A DNA stretch of 64,000 bases from Lacticaseibacillus brantae DSM 23927 (GCF_001436115.1 NZ_AYZQ01000003.1:124001-188000), one strand, 5' to 3'; counted from the first letter of the stretch, positions 32,717 through 42,481 are shown. Program-made: numbers and translations. The notes: generated from the letters alone by a model not told the origin.

Positions 32717-32795
32717 CTAATTAGATATCTTTCTAAATAGATTATAACCTGTTCTCGGCCAAATAGCCAAACTATTTAGACTTTTTTCTAAATAG
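32717..32795 (-). promoter_or_regulatory. sdpRI promoter framed by two identical-format operators
   Basis: Operator 2 is CTATTTAGA-6-TCTAAATAG (32772-32795, perfect). Operator 1 is CTAATTAGA-6-TCTAAATAG (32717-32740, one mismatch). Between them on the minus strand lie TTGGCT (32770-32765), 18 bases and TATAAT (32746-32741). The centres are 55 bp apart. Confidence 0.82.
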
Positions 32796-32802
32796 GCCGA
32801 AT

Positions 32803-32844
32803 AAAAATCACCTCATCCTCAGGCGGACCCCCCAATGAGGTGAT
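32803..32844 (-). terminator. Terminator of the Ser-rich lipoprotein gene
   Basis: On the minus strand ATCACCTCAT pairs perfectly with ATGAGGTGAT across an 18-base loop, then TTTTA. Confidence 0.75.
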
Positions 32845-32850
32845 AATTAA

Positions 32851-33681
32851 TTACTGTTCCAAGAGGACGTGATTTTGGCGAGGCGAATAAACGCCGCCGG
32901 CTTGGACATACCAGAAATAATTCTGATCAGGTGTCCGGTAAATCCAGATTTCATCACTGAGCTTCTCTGATTTCAATTGTGCAAAGGTATAGCCATCAGC
33001 TTTGCCGTTATAAACGGATTGGAAATAAGGCTTCATAATCGCGTTGGCCTGGGCCAGGGTTAACGGTTTGTCACTGTCATCGCTGCTAGCGGCACTTTGA
33101 TCATTGCTAGCACTGGTGGCATCGTTGCTTGACGCCGCGGCGGTTTGTTGGTGACTTGCTGAGGATGCTGCTTGGCTACTACTGCTGGATGTAGGTGCAG
33201 TTTCTTGGACGATCGTTGTCTTCTTCACAGCTTTTCGCCAAGCAGACTTGGTGAAGTGTTTGTCGACATACGTGGCCAGTTTCTTGATTGTGATGGCGCC
33301 TACTTGGGCGTTATCCGAACAGAGCGTGATTTTTGTTTTCGCTGGGGTGTATCCAATGATGACGTTGTTGGTCATCGCGACTTGATACTGAATCGGATCG
33401 TCACCTGCAGCTTTGTGGATGACGAGTGACGTATGGATTTCCCGCTGCATCTCTTGCCAAGCCGATGTTTTGAAGGTACCGGCTCCGTAATATATCGCGG
33501 CTGTCACTTGAGACTGTTCATTAGTCTGCAGCGTTTTGGCAGTCACAACAGTCGGGGCTTTCTTCACGACCACTGAGCTCGAAGAAGACGAAGTATGCGT
33601 GGGGGCAGCCTGTTTAGGCTGACAGCCACCGAGAAAAAGTATCACAGATAAACCCAAAATTGCCCGAATCTGATTTTTCAT
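32851..33681 (-). CDS. Secreted lipoprotein with Ser-rich linkers
   Basis: 276 residues. The lipobox LGGC (Cys near 20) follows a short signal peptide. Two low-complexity Ser/Ala linkers (about 30-40 and 155-205) flank a globular domain that begins TNEQSQVTAAIYYGAGT, and a C-terminal domain (TLAQANAIMKPYFQSVYNG to the end) resembles DUF4767-type extracellular modules, though I am not sure. Function unknown; probably anchored in the membrane and reaching into the wall. Confidence 0.8.
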   Translation of the reverse strand: MKNQIRAILGLSVILFLGGCQPKQAAPTHTSSSSSSVVVKKAPTVVTAKTLQTNEQSQVTAAIYYGAGTFKTSAWQEMQREIHTSLVIHKAAGDDPIQYQVAMTNNVIIGYTPAKTKITLCSDNAQVGAITIKKLATYVDKHFTKSAWRKAVKKTTIVQETAPTSSSSSQAASSASHQQTAAASSNDATSASNDQSAASSDDSDKPLTLAQANAIMKPYFQSVYNGKADGYTFAQLKSEKLSDEIWIYRTPDQNYFWYVQAGGVYSPRQNHVLLEQ

Positions 33682-33750
33682 TTTAATAACCTCCCAGTTA
33701 TCTCACAATAACAATTGTATAATTTTGAGCAAAAAAATCAAAATCGGGCC

Positions 33751-33776
33751 AAAAAAATAGCGCTCGCGTGAGCGCC
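33751..33776 (-). terminator. Terminator of the 49-residue gene
   Basis: On the minus strand GCGCTC-4-GAGCGC followed by TATTTTTTT. Confidence 0.75.
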
Positions 33777-33782
33777 GTAGAA

Positions 33783-33932
33783 TTAGAATAATAGCTTTTT
33801 ATCGATACTGACCGCGCCAAGCATTAATGCAATCACGATTAGCGCGGGTAGCCAAGCACCAAATCCTGTAAGAAACAGTGCACCCAAAAAACCAAACCCA
33901 GTCAGTAACCAATCAAACTTTGACAATTTCAT
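33783..33932 (-). CDS. Small membrane protein, 49 residues
   Basis: Reads MKLSKFDWLLTGFGFLGALF, then a second hydrophobic stretch (WLPALIVIALMLGAVSI), ending DKKLLF. Two membrane helices with a short Gly-Ala turn. ATG 33932 has GGAG nine bases upstream; a frame from 33974 lacks one. A terminator follows. No family recognised. Confidence 0.65.
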   Translation of the reverse strand: MKLSKFDWLLTGFGFLGALFLTGFGAWLPALIVIALMLGAVSIDKKLLF

Positions 33933-34035
33933 CACAATCATCTCCAACATCGATTCTACCCGCTTTTGAGACAAAAGGCCAAGTGATTGAGGCTTTATTT
34001 TCGTTAAATTATGGGGATCGCGTTATACTGACATC

Positions 34036-34115
34036 TGTAAGCGGTGTCCCTTATTTAAGTGTTTTTCAGTTTTTTTAAGTAAAGTTAAGCGAAAAACACT
34101 TAGATGTGGTATACT
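34036..34115 (+). promoter_or_regulatory. xpkA promoter region with inverted repeat and cre-like site
   Basis: TATACT at 34110-34115 is the likely -10. AAGTGTTTTT (34057-34066) and AAAAACACTT (34092-34101) are a perfect 10-bp inverted repeat whose right arm lies between the -10 and the -35 zone. TGTAAGCGGTGTCC (34036-34049) partly matches the CcpA site TGnAAnCGnnnnCA. A second TATACT occurs at 34024. Confidence 0.5.
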
Positions 34116-34148
34116 GTGCTCATCAAACCAGAAAAGGTAGGGATATTC

Positions 34149-36521
34149 ATGACAACAGCTGTTGATTACTCTTCACAAGAATATTTCGATAAAATGACCG
34201 CTTATTGGCGGGCAGCGAACTATATTTCTGTGGGTCAATTGTATTTGCTTGATAACCCATTGTTGAAGCGGCCATTGAAGGATACTGATGTGAAGTATCA
34301 CCCAATTGGTCACTGGGGGACAATTGCAGGTCAGAACTTTATTTACACGCATTTAAACCGTGTCATTAATAAGTATGATTTGAACATGTTCTATATTGAA
34401 GGACCAGGTCATGGTGGCCAAGTCATGGTATCTAACTCATACCTTGATGGCACCTATTCCGATATTTATCCTCGCATTAGCCAGGATGAAGAAGGGATGA
34501 AGCATCTCTTTAAGCAATTTAGTTTCCCAGGTGGGGTGGCTTCTCACGCGAGTGCCCAAACACCAGGTTCAATCCATGAAGGTGGCGAACTGGGTTACGC
34601 TTTGAGTCATGCGACCGGGGCTATTCTCGATAATCCTGACGTTATTGCAGCCGTGGTTACTGGTGACGGTGAAACCGAAACTGGCCCATTAGCAGCAAGC
34701 TGGTTCTCAAATACGTTTATTAACCCAATTCATGATGGGGCGATTTTACCAATCGTGCACATGAACGGGTTTAAGATTTCTAACCCAACAATCCTGTCTC
34801 GGAAGTCTGACGAAGACTTAACCAAGTACTTTGAAGGTCTTGGCTGGGACCCATACTTTGTTGAAGGTGACGACGCTGACAAGTTGAACCCAGTGATGGC
34901 GAAGACTTTGGACACTGCCATCGAGAAGATTAAGGCCATTCAAAAGCATGCGCGCGAAACTGGCGACGAGACCATGCCACACTGGCCAGTCATCATTGTC
35001 CGTACACCAAAGGGCTGGACTGGTCCTAAGACATGGGACGGCGAACCAATTGAAGGTTCATTCCGTGCCCACCAAATTCCAATTCCTGTTGATTCAGGCG
35101 ACATGCAACACGCCGATGACTTAGTTTCATGGTTGAAGTCTTATAAACCTGAAGAACTCTTTGATGAAAACGGCAAGTTGATTCCTGAATTAGCCGCCTT
35201 ACCACCAAAGGGTGACAAGCGCATGGCCGCCAACCCAATTACCAACGGTGGGATTGATCCTAAGCCATTAGTGCTCCCAGACTACACCAAGTATGCTCTG
35301 GACAATACGGAACATGGGAAGCAAGTTAAGCAAGATATGATTATCTGGTCTGACTACTTGCGCGACTTAATTAAGTTGAACCCAACAAACTTCCGGATCT
35401 TTGGCCCTGATGAAACTATGTCTAACCGGTTATACAGCTTGTTTGAAGTGACAAACCGGCAATGGATGGAACCAATTCACGAACCTGCTGACCAATACTT
35501 GGCACCAAGTGGCCGGATTATTGATTCACAATTATCTGAACATCAATCTGAAGGCTTTAACGAAGGTTATACCTTGACTGGTCGTCACGGTCTGTTCACC
35601 AGTTATGAAGCCTTCTTGCGGGTCGTGGATTCTATGATTACGCAACACTTCAAGTGGATTCGTAAGGCGAGTGAAGAACCATGGCACAAGGCTTACCCTA
35701 GCTTGAATGTGGTTTCAACTTCAACCAGTTTCCAACAAGATCACAACGGATACACGCACCAAGATCCAGGTATCTTGACTCACGTGGCTGAGAAAAAGGC
35801 TGAATTCATTCGTGAATATCTGCCTGCTGATGCGAACTCATTGTTGGCCGTATCACCATTACTCTTCGGCTCACAAAACACAGTTAATATCTTGATTTCT
35901 TCTAAGCAACCACGGCCTCAGTTCTACAGCATCGAAGAAGCTACTGTTCTGGCTCAAAATGGTTTGAAGCGCATTGATTGGGCTTCTAACGATGATGGGG
36001 TTGAACCTGACTTAGTGATGGCTGCTGCTGGGACAGAACCTAATATGGAAAGTCTGGCTGCCATCAACTTGCTTCACGATGCCTTCCCAGAACTGAAGAT
36101 TCGGTTCATTAACGTTGTTGACCTCTTGAAGTTGCGGAGCCCTGAAATTGACCCTCGTGGGTTCAGTGAAGACGAATTTGACCAAATCTTTACTAAAGAC
36201 AAGCCAATTCTCTTTGCTTACCATGGTTTCGAAGGTCTCATTCGTGACATCTGGTTCACTCGTCACAACCACAACATCATGATTCATGGTTACCGTGAAG
36301 AAGGGGACATTACGACCCCATTCGACATGCGGGTTGTTAACGAACTTGATCGTTATCACTTGGCTAAGGACGCCATTAGTCATGTTCCTGGCTATGAACA
36401 AAAAGCTGCTGCCTTCATCCAGAAGATGGACGATACCCTCCAATATCACCACGATTACATTCGTGAACATGGGGAAGATATTCCTGAAGTTCTCGATTGG
36501 GTATGGAAGCCAATTAAGTAA
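34149..36521 (+). CDS. xpkA: Xylulose-5-phosphate/fructose-6-phosphate phosphoketolase
   Basis: Thiamine diphosphate enzyme that splits xylulose-5-phosphate (and perhaps fructose-6-phosphate) with phosphate into acetyl phosphate and a C3 or C4 sugar phosphate. It is the key step of pentose and heterolactic fermentation. 790 residues, full length. Landmarks: [16 protein letters not shown] near 52, EGPGHGGQ near 78, [15 protein letters not shown] with the ThDP/Mg site near 175, and the [16 protein letters not shown] block near 465. ATG 34149 follows AAAGGTAGGG; upstream codons from 34104 overlap the promoter. Acetyl phosphate made here feeds AckA. Confidence 0.97.
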   Translation: MTTAVDYSSQEYFDKMTAYWRAANYISVGQLYLLDNPLLKRPLKDTDVKYHPIGHWGTIAGQNFIYTHLNRVINKYDLNMFYIEGPGHGGQVMVSNSYLDGTYSDIYPRISQDEEGMKHLFKQFSFPGGVASHASAQTPGSIHEGGELGYALSHATGAILDNPDVIAAVVTGDGETETGPLAASWFSNTFINPIHDGAILPIVHMNGFKISNPTILSRKSDEDLTKYFEGLGWDPYFVEGDDADKLNPVMAKTLDTAIEKIKAIQKHARETGDETMPHWPVIIVRTPKGWTGPKTWDGEPIEGSFRAHQIPIPVDSGDMQHADDLVSWLKSYKPEELFDENGKLIPELAALPPKGDKRMAANPITNGGIDPKPLVLPDYTKYALDNTEHGKQVKQDMIIWSDYLRDLIKLNPTNFRIFGPDETMSNRLYSLFEVTNRQWMEPIHEPADQYLAPSGRIIDSQLSEHQSEGFNEGYTLTGRHGLFTSYEAFLRVVDSMITQHFKWIRKASEEPWHKAYPSLNVVSTSTSFQQDHNGYTHQDPGILTHVAEKKAEFIREYLPADANSLLAVSPLLFGSQNTVNILISSKQPRPQFYSIEEATVLAQNGLKRIDWASNDDGVEPDLVMAAAGTEPNMESLAAINLLHDAFPELKIRFINVVDLLKLRSPEIDPRGFSEDEFDQIFTKDKPILFAYHGFEGLIRDIWFTRHNHNIMIHGYREEGDITTPFDMRVVNELDRYHLAKDAISHVPGYEQKAAAFIQKMDDTLQYHHDYIREHGEDIPEVLDWVWKPIK

Positions 36522-36536
36522 ACATTCTAAATTTTA

Positions 36537-36575
36537 AAACACCTGACCCAGTAACAACTGGGTCAGGTGTTTTTG
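36537..36575 (+). terminator. Rho-independent terminator of xpkA
   Basis: AAAACACCTGACCCAGT pairs perfectly with ACTGGGTCAGGTGTTTT, then T. Confidence 0.95.
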
Positions 36576-36870
36576 CGTCCTTTCGTAACGCCAGTTTCGT
36601 TATGAAAATCTTACCAATGCCTTGGCTACATCGATTTATCAACTTAAGTTGGCTCATTCGTTCTCGATTCCATGAGTGGAATTCTTGTCCTTCCAGATCA
36701 CGGTAGAAATGGTAATGATTATAATAATGCAATCTTATTTATCTTTTTTGGAAAAGGACTATTAAACCATCAAAAATAGTAAATAATATTGAGATGGCTT
36801 CTTTTTATGCTGGCTGCAGTCTTGGCAAAGGCATAATAATAGGCGTAAAAACAGAATAGGAGATTCAACG
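36576..36870. other. Gene-free stretch before the lipoprotein gene
   Basis: About 295 bases. A short palindrome GATTCCA-TGAG-TGGAATTC lies at 36668-36686. AT-rich sequence with possible -10 elements (CATAAT near 36832) leads to AATAGGAG before the next start. No convincing gene. Confidence 0.5.
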
Positions 36871-37644
36871 ATGAAAAAGTGGGTTATTTCAAGTGTCATA
36901 GGTTTAGCTGTCTTGATGACGGCATGTGGGAAAACAACAAGTACTTCCAGTAAGGCCAAGGTAAGCAACGAACCTTCTGCTACCAAATTGCTGAAACAGA
37001 CAGAAGATGCCCAGACAAAAAAGGCTAATGTTCACATGGTCTATAATTCAAAGGTGTCTTCTTCAGAAGCGGGCGCCGTAAAGATTGGGATGGTTTCTGA
37101 TATCAATTTCAAACCTGCGGCCTCGTTGAGTGCTTTCAGCATGAAGGATGGTAAAGATTTAACGGCGTATAAAATATATGTAGCGGGGAAAAAAGTCTAT
37201 GTCGCTGAAGATGACGAGTGGTACGACGCCTCGACATCAAGTAGTGCAGCTAAAACTTTTTCGAATATGGCGAATATTGGGAAAACCAATGCAATGCAGA
37301 ACTTATCACAAAAGATTCTTAAGCGGGCACAAGTCACAAGCGACACCAATAATTATAATATCAAGATTGATCTGACTGATTCAGAAGCTAATGAGGCCGT
37401 TAAAGCAGGCGCAAATCTGGCTGCGGCCGACCTGCCGAATGTCCAGTTATCAAAGCTGAGCGTCAGTCAGTTGACCTATGCCTATCAGATTGACAAGAAG
37501 AGCAAACTTCCTAAGAAGCTTACCGTGACAGGTGTTGAGAAATATAAAGACGGCAGCGATGTCGAGAAATTGAAGGAAACAATTTCAGTTATTTATTCTA
37601 AGTGGGGCCAAAGTCCCGCTCTCGAACCAAAACTTGCTGATTAA
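36871..37644 (+). CDS. Lipoprotein, DUF6612-like
   Basis: 257 residues. Signal peptide and lipobox MTAC (Cys near 19), then a Ser/Thr spacer. The mature part resembles the LppX/LolA-like fold lipoproteins of Firmicutes: LLKQTEDAQTKKANVHMVYN, a beta-rich core, YVAEDDEWYD near 110 and LTYAYQIDKKSKLPKKLTV near 205, a pattern used to hold lipids. Function unproven. AATAGGAG precedes ATG. Confidence 0.75.
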   Translation: MKKWVISSVIGLAVLMTACGKTTSTSSKAKVSNEPSATKLLKQTEDAQTKKANVHMVYNSKVSSSEAGAVKIGMVSDINFKPAASLSAFSMKDGKDLTAYKIYVAGKKVYVAEDDEWYDASTSSSAAKTFSNMANIGKTNAMQNLSQKILKRAQVTSDTNNYNIKIDLTDSEANEAVKAGANLAAADLPNVQLSKLSVSQLTYAYQIDKKSKLPKKLTVTGVEKYKDGSDVEKLKETISVIYSKWGQSPALEPKLAD

Positions 37645-38037
37645 ATTAGCTCTTGACGCGTGAGGCACTTGGACTCTCAACCTTTGGGTCAAAAGTGTGC
37701 TGTTGGTCAAGGCATCTTCCCAGTGGCAGCTATGCGGAATCTCAGATTGGCTACTGTAATCGATACTAATCTGAGTTTAAAGTTATGAAACGATATATCA
37801 TTTTATGTGACCTAGGGTTGGACCGCAAAATCTATCTACATCAGTGAATAAATGATGTGGGTAGATTTTTTTGTCAGATTTTGACTAATTTATGAGCTTG
37901 ATTGTGAAAATTATTACTTTTACATAAATAAATATTTTTCATTTTGATAAATTCAACATTCTTTTTTTTGAATATTAAGCACGGTTCCACTAATTCGGAG
38001 TATTTCATTGATAAAGTATCATCGGAGGGGAAGGCCG
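37645..38037. other. Gene-free AT-rich stretch before the Mga-like regulator
   Basis: 393 bases with two hairpins: CTCAGATTGG with CTAATCTGAG at 37741-37775, and the stronger terminator at 37827-37872. From 37873 the sequence is very AT-rich with T-runs, typical of a promoter zone, before GGAGGGGAAGG and the regulator start. No ORF with a ribosome site. Confidence 0.6.
37827..37872 (+). terminator. Rho-independent terminator
   Basis: AAATCTATCTACATCA pairs with TGATGTGGGTAGATTT (two G-U) and TTTT follows. It probably ends the lipoprotein transcript and insulates the surface island. Confidence 0.85.
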
Positions 38038-39468
38038 ATGTTTATTGAACAAGTAATTTTCTCACACAAAGAAATACTCAAAATAGATGTTTATCTACAA
38101 ATGATTGAGATGGGGGAACATCTTGATATCTCCGTTGTCGCGCGGCAGCTTGGAGAAGCCTATCAACCAATTTACAAGATATACCGAGAGATTTTGCTGG
38201 ATATCGATCGGATTCAATCCGAATCCGGACACATTCCGGATGTTGTGACTTACAAACAGTGGCTATATACACACAATTTAGTTTATTTATATTTCAAGCA
38301 ATCATTCACGAATACTGAGTTTCAACTGGAACAGTTTCTAAAGCACGCTGATATCAGTTACTCGACGTTAAGAAGACATCTTAAACCATTGATGGATTTA
38401 ATCGATAATTTTGGCTTGTCATTACGGATAACGACTGGCCAAATCCAAGGATGTGAGATGAACGCTCAAATTCTTTACAATCTGCTTTTTTATCTCATTC
38501 CAAATCTTGATGGGCCCATGATGAGTCCGAGTTTTATCAATGCATGGCTGGCTCAAATTCTTGCACATCCTGCCGATGAAATCGCTGCTAATCATGAAAT
38601 TGAAAATTATCGGCTAGCGCTAAAAATTATGCTTCATCGATCCCAGCAGGGAATGATTGGCAAGATACCTGTCGCGGTTCAGGTAAAAACAACCTCTTTC
38701 ACAATTCAGCTAGCGGAGACGTTGAACATTCCGTTAGCACAGGCAGACCGTTTGTATGCGGAGTCTGAACAAATGCTGCTATTATCGCCTTTTTTTATTT
38801 TACAGTCATATGCCATTAATCCACAGCGCGTCCAAACACGAGAACGCCAAGCCGGGCATACGTTGTACCTATCAGGAGAATCGATTGATGCCCGCAGTTG
38901 GCGGATGGAACGAGGCCTGCATTTATTATTTCAAAGTTGCCTTAACTTCATCGTTTTAAATCGAGAATTGCCCTTTTTGTCCGAGTTTTACAACTTTGCG
39001 ACTTTAGATACCACACCGATTTCACGACCAGACCTGCGGAATTCTTTTATTCTCAATCTTAGACCGAGATTAGACGCAGTTGGGCGATATCAAGACGTAG
39101 CTCGGTTGAAACGATTGATTGATGAAGTTTTCGCAGTCTTTCAAGGTAAGGCGCTACGTATGTCTGTGCTGCTATTGCCTGGAGTTCCGGAATCGGTCTT
39201 TCATAAGCTAGTGCAAGAGCTCGGTAATGTCGTGGATGTGCGATATTTAAATCCCTTTGACCGCAATCCGGCCAATGTACCGGGAGTTTTGTCTGTCATT
39301 GTTTATAATCAACGAACGCCTTTAGTCGATCAGCTGGAGCAAAGCGGGTTTATGACGAGTGTTTGGATGTATGAAATTAGCGACTATCAGAATTTTCAGC
39401 GTTTAGTACAAGCAGGGCTAACGCAGAGAGGAGCAAACAATGCGTCGACACCTCCAAATCGTTATTAA
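38038..39468 (+). CDS. Mga-like transcriptional regulator 1
   Basis: 476 residues. An N-terminal winged helix is followed by the Mga-type HTH (FLKHADISYSTLRRHLKP near 105-120), a PRD-like helical middle and a C-terminal EIIB-like domain (LRMSVLLLPGVPESVF near 375). Mga proteins activate virulence and surface genes of streptococci and can be tuned by PTS phosphorylation of the PRDs. Start at ATG 38038 with GGAGGGG upstream. It leads a block of surface-protein and pilus genes on the same strand and shares TLRRxLKP with the second regulator at 56183, so they are paralogues. Confidence 0.82.
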   Translation: MFIEQVIFSHKEILKIDVYLQMIEMGEHLDISVVARQLGEAYQPIYKIYREILLDIDRIQSESGHIPDVVTYKQWLYTHNLVYLYFKQSFTNTEFQLEQFLKHADISYSTLRRHLKPLMDLIDNFGLSLRITTGQIQGCEMNAQILYNLLFYLIPNLDGPMMSPSFINAWLAQILAHPADEIAANHEIENYRLALKIMLHRSQQGMIGKIPVAVQVKTTSFTIQLAETLNIPLAQADRLYAESEQMLLLSPFFILQSYAINPQRVQTRERQAGHTLYLSGESIDARSWRMERGLHLLFQSCLNFIVLNRELPFLSEFYNFATLDTTPISRPDLRNSFILNLRPRLDAVGRYQDVARLKRLIDEVFAVFQGKALRMSVLLLPGVPESVFHKLVQELGNVVDVRYLNPFDRNPANVPGVLSVIVYNQRTPLVDQLEQSGFMTSVWMYEISDYQNFQRLVQAGLTQRGANNASTPPNRY

Positions 39469-39712
39469 TCACCAATATGAGTATCCAGCATTAGATTCGG
39501 CTGCGATGCGCTTAGCTGTTGCTTGGGCGCTAGATTTAAAGGCCAGAGGATTTATGAACGATATGGTTGTTGAGATGAGTTTCTTCGAATACCTCGCTCC
39601 CACCATTAAAGATACAGACCACTGGGAAACTGACGTTGTTCGGGCCAAACGAGACCTGCGCAGCCTTTTTCATCAGTTAGAAATTCTCGAGGGTTTGTCC
39701 ACCTTTGATTAG
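39440..39712 (+). CDS. Unknown 90-residue protein overlapping the Mga-like gene
   Basis: Starts MRRHLQIVINHQYEYPALDS inside the last 29 bases of the regulator, with GAGAGGAG upstream, so translation is coupled. Soluble, mixed charge, helical in the second half (DVVRAKRDLRSLFHQLEILEGL). No family recognised. The overlap suggests that it works with the regulator, for example as a co-regulator or anti-activator; this is inference. Confidence 0.7.
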   Translation: MRRHLQIVINHQYEYPALDSAAMRLAVAWALDLKARGFMNDMVVEMSFFEYLAPTIKDTDHWETDVVRAKRDLRSLFHQLEILEGLSTFD

Positions 39713-39901
39713 TTCTGATTTGTTTTTCTGCATCGAAATTGGCGCGGATGGTTACAGAAACTCATGTGGTTAAGCTTTTAAGGTGGGAGTCCGGCAGTTA
39801 TAAATTGATCTATATGAAATTGATGCGTGCTAGGGAACTGGGTGCGCTAGTCTACAGGGTGCAAGGCAATATTCAAAGAATTTTATTTGGAGGGAAAATT
39901 A

Positions 39902-42481
39902 ATGCCGACAAACCATTACAAAATGTATAAAAGCAAGAAGAAATGGGTCGTAGGAACTGTTGTGGGTCTAGTAGGCGTATTTGTAGGCTTACAGATAACC
40001 CAAAGCCCAGAGGTCTATGCTGCGGATTTGACAACAACCCCTGCAGCCTCAACAGTGTCTCAACCGAACACACCCGCGGCAGATGTTGAGACGAGCAAAG
40101 CAACGACAGTACCCACCGCTCAAACCAATCTTCAAGGGGAGAGTCAGTCCGTCCAGCCAGCGACGCAAACAACCAATGTGACACCCCAGCCACAGGCTGC
40201 TACTGTATCGCCTGCTGCTACCACCGGGCAAGTGCTCACTGGCACAAACGGGACAGTGAAGTGGGATTATGATGTCGACTCGGGGACCATGACGCTTCAT
40301 GCTGGCACGCTGGCCTCGACAGCTCGCGACCCCCATCGATTTTTCTCGGGCGGGATTGCAACTTGGGCACCTGGCAATGACAATCCACAATACACGCCAT
40401 CTGTGTCGTTATTTGCGAATAATCTGTCAAAGATTGTCATCGACGGCCCTGTGGTTGCTAATAGTATCTCGTCACTTTTGTTCAGCGATCTTAGTGCCTT
40501 AACCGAGATTGACAATATTCAAAACCTAGATACATCACAAGTGACGAAAATGGCCAGCATGTTTGCCATGACAAAAAGCCCCGCCAAGAATAAACTGCTG
40601 ACCCTCGACTTAAGCAGTTGGAACACTGCGAATGTAACTGATATGAGTGGGCTCTTTCAAGACCGTAGCGCCATGCAATCAGTGAATTTAACCAATTGGA
40701 ATACAAGTCAGGTCACGACGTTAGCGAGTGCATTCTCAAATTTCGGTGGGCAAAATGGCCTCGGTAAGGCTACAATCACTGGTATTGAGAATTTTGATAC
40801 CAGTCAAGTACAGTCCTTGAGTAGAACTTTTGCCAGTTCGAGCCTGAATTCACTAGACTTAAGTCACTGGAACACAGGTAGCGTTACCGCAATGGACAGA
40901 ACGTTTGGGGACATGTACAACCTCACAAACTTAAGTCTTGAGGGCTGGAACACGAGTCAGGTCACGACGATGGCCGCGATGTTTATTAGCGACTCGAAGC
41001 TGAAGCATCTTGACGACGTGGCTAGTTTTGACGTTGGCCAAGTCGTAGATATGTCCTCGATGTTTGCCCAAATGTATCAGAACTATGGTCAGGCTGATAA
41101 AGGTGGCTTGCGAAATATCGACCTCAGTCGGTGGAAAGTGCGCCAGGACCAGCTGCCAAAGACGACGGATATGTTTTCACGTGATTCCCAATTGTGGGAG
41201 ATTAAGCTCGGCCCAGGGATAGTTTTTGCCCAGGATCCAAGTATCCCAGTGCCAAAGAATGGGGGCCGAATGCCCTATTTGGACACTGATCCTGATGCCA
41301 ACGATAGCACATACCCTCAGATAATTACTGCCGCCGAATCGACTTGGCAAGCGGTTGATTCTGGTCAGCCACTCGCACCAAATGGGAGTCGTTATACGCC
41401 AGGCAATTTGGCAGCCTTATATAAGACAATTGGTGGTCCAACTGAGACGTTTGTTTGGTCTCAAAATTTCAAGATCCCGTTTTCTGTTACATTCGTTGAT
41501 GATGATGCTCAAGGTAGTGTGGTCGAATCTGCGCAGAATCAAAACACCCAAGTTTGGAATGATTCTTCGTGGGCAGACTGGCCTTTATCAATCCCGAGTC
41601 GATATACTTTCGTGCCTAATCAACCGAATCTGATCATTGATGAGGCTGATGGCACCACTGCCACTTTCAAAGCCATTGATCATATCACAACTGCCAACAA
41701 CACATGGGTCATTCATCTTAAACATAGGACGACGACTGTGGACCCTGGTACAGAGATTGATCCTGGTAGTCCAGTTGATCCTGGTGGTGTCGTGTCGCCT
41801 AAATGGCCGACTGATCCAACAGCTCTCGTTACGAGTAAAACTGTTCAGCGCACAATTCACTATGTTAAGGCTGAGGGTGGACAGGCTTTTGCCGATGAGG
41901 TACAAGAAGTGCAATTCAAGCGTTCCGCAACGCTTGATTGGGTCACCGGTGCTGTGACGTTCGGCGATTGGATTATGCAGGGGGATGCGCTAACCTTCCC
42001 AGCCGTCGATTCCCCGGCTTTATCAGGCTATACACCGGATTTAACTGCGGTGCCTGAGAGTGCGCCAGTGACAGCAGACACGCCAGATAGCGAACAAACC
42101 GTCACCTACACGGCAGTACCGGTTGTGACGCCGCCAACAGATCCGACACCAACAGATCCGGTATTACCAATTGATCCAACACCAACCGACCCAGTTTCAC
42201 CAGTTGACCCAACACCGACTAATCCGGGTCAGCCCAACGAACCAAGTGACCCGACAACACCGCATCAGCCTAATCCGAGCTTGCCGAATACGCACACGCC
42301 AATTGGGCCTAATACACCTGGCTTGCATCATACAGGTCAGGCCACGGTTCATGAACTGACAAGCACAGAATCTCTTCCGCAAATGGGAGATGAACAGAAC
42401 ACTATTCTAGCCGCTTTAGGACTGGGCGTGACGAGTTTGTTCAGTTTGTTAGGTCTGGCCAGTCGCAAACGACGGTCATAA
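39902..42481 (+). CDS. BspA-repeat surface protein with LPQMG anchor
   Basis: 859 residues. A KxYKxGKxW-type signal peptide (YKSKKKWVVGTV) ends near VYA-AD. After a Thr/Pro-rich spacer, six or so DUF285/BspA leucine-rich repeats fill about 200-405 (LDLSSWNTANVTDMS, LSLEGWNTSQVTTMA and others). A MucBP/Mub-like module (RTIHYVKAEGGQAF, about 640-735) and a DPTPTDP proline-rich stalk follow. The sorting signal is LPQMG (825-829), hydrophobic stretch, then RKRRS. LPxTG is the norm, so Met in place of Thr is unusual. Likely an adhesin for mucus or matrix. GGAGGG precedes ATG 39902. Confidence 0.9.
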   Translation: MPTNHYKMYKSKKKWVVGTVVGLVGVFVGLQITQSPEVYAADLTTTPAASTVSQPNTPAADVETSKATTVPTAQTNLQGESQSVQPATQTTNVTPQPQAATVSPAATTGQVLTGTNGTVKWDYDVDSGTMTLHAGTLASTARDPHRFFSGGIATWAPGNDNPQYTPSVSLFANNLSKIVIDGPVVANSISSLLFSDLSALTEIDNIQNLDTSQVTKMASMFAMTKSPAKNKLLTLDLSSWNTANVTDMSGLFQDRSAMQSVNLTNWNTSQVTTLASAFSNFGGQNGLGKATITGIENFDTSQVQSLSRTFASSSLNSLDLSHWNTGSVTAMDRTFGDMYNLTNLSLEGWNTSQVTTMAAMFISDSKLKHLDDVASFDVGQVVDMSSMFAQMYQNYGQADKGGLRNIDLSRWKVRQDQLPKTTDMFSRDSQLWEIKLGPGIVFAQDPSIPVPKNGGRMPYLDTDPDANDSTYPQIITAAESTWQAVDSGQPLAPNGSRYTPGNLAALYKTIGGPTETFVWSQNFKIPFSVTFVDDDAQGSVVESAQNQNTQVWNDSSWADWPLSIPSRYTFVPNQPNLIIDEADGTTATFKAIDHITTANNTWVIHLKHRTTTVDPGTEIDPGSPVDPGGVVSPKWPTDPTALVTSKTVQRTIHYVKAEGGQAFADEVQEVQFKRSATLDWVTGAVTFGDWIMQGDALTFPAVDSPALSGYTPDLTAVPESAPVTADTPDSEQTVTYTAVPVVTPPTDPTPTDPVLPIDPTPTDPVSPVDPTPTNPGQPNEPSDPTTPHQPNPSLPNTHTPIGPNTPGLHHTGQATVHELTSTESLPQMGDEQNTILAALGLGVTSLFSLLGLASRKRRS

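Noticed and set aside
36012-36470. 152-codon antisense frame in the phosphoketolase gene
   Set aside because: Codon-shadow of a highly conserved gene with no start signal.
37741-37775. Hairpin CTCAGATT/AATCTGAG as a separate terminator or riboswitch
   Set aside because: T-run is weak and no riboswitch core could be recognised; reported only as part of the gene-free stretch.
39739-39930. 63-codon frame before the BspA-repeat gene
   Set aside because: No ribosome site, overlaps the SD and start of the next gene, and the composition looks random; the stretch is more likely leader or promoter.
42120-42300. Short tandem ACCAACAGATCC-like repeats
   Set aside because: These encode the DPTPTDP proline-rich stalk of the surface protein; ordinary wall-spanning repeats.
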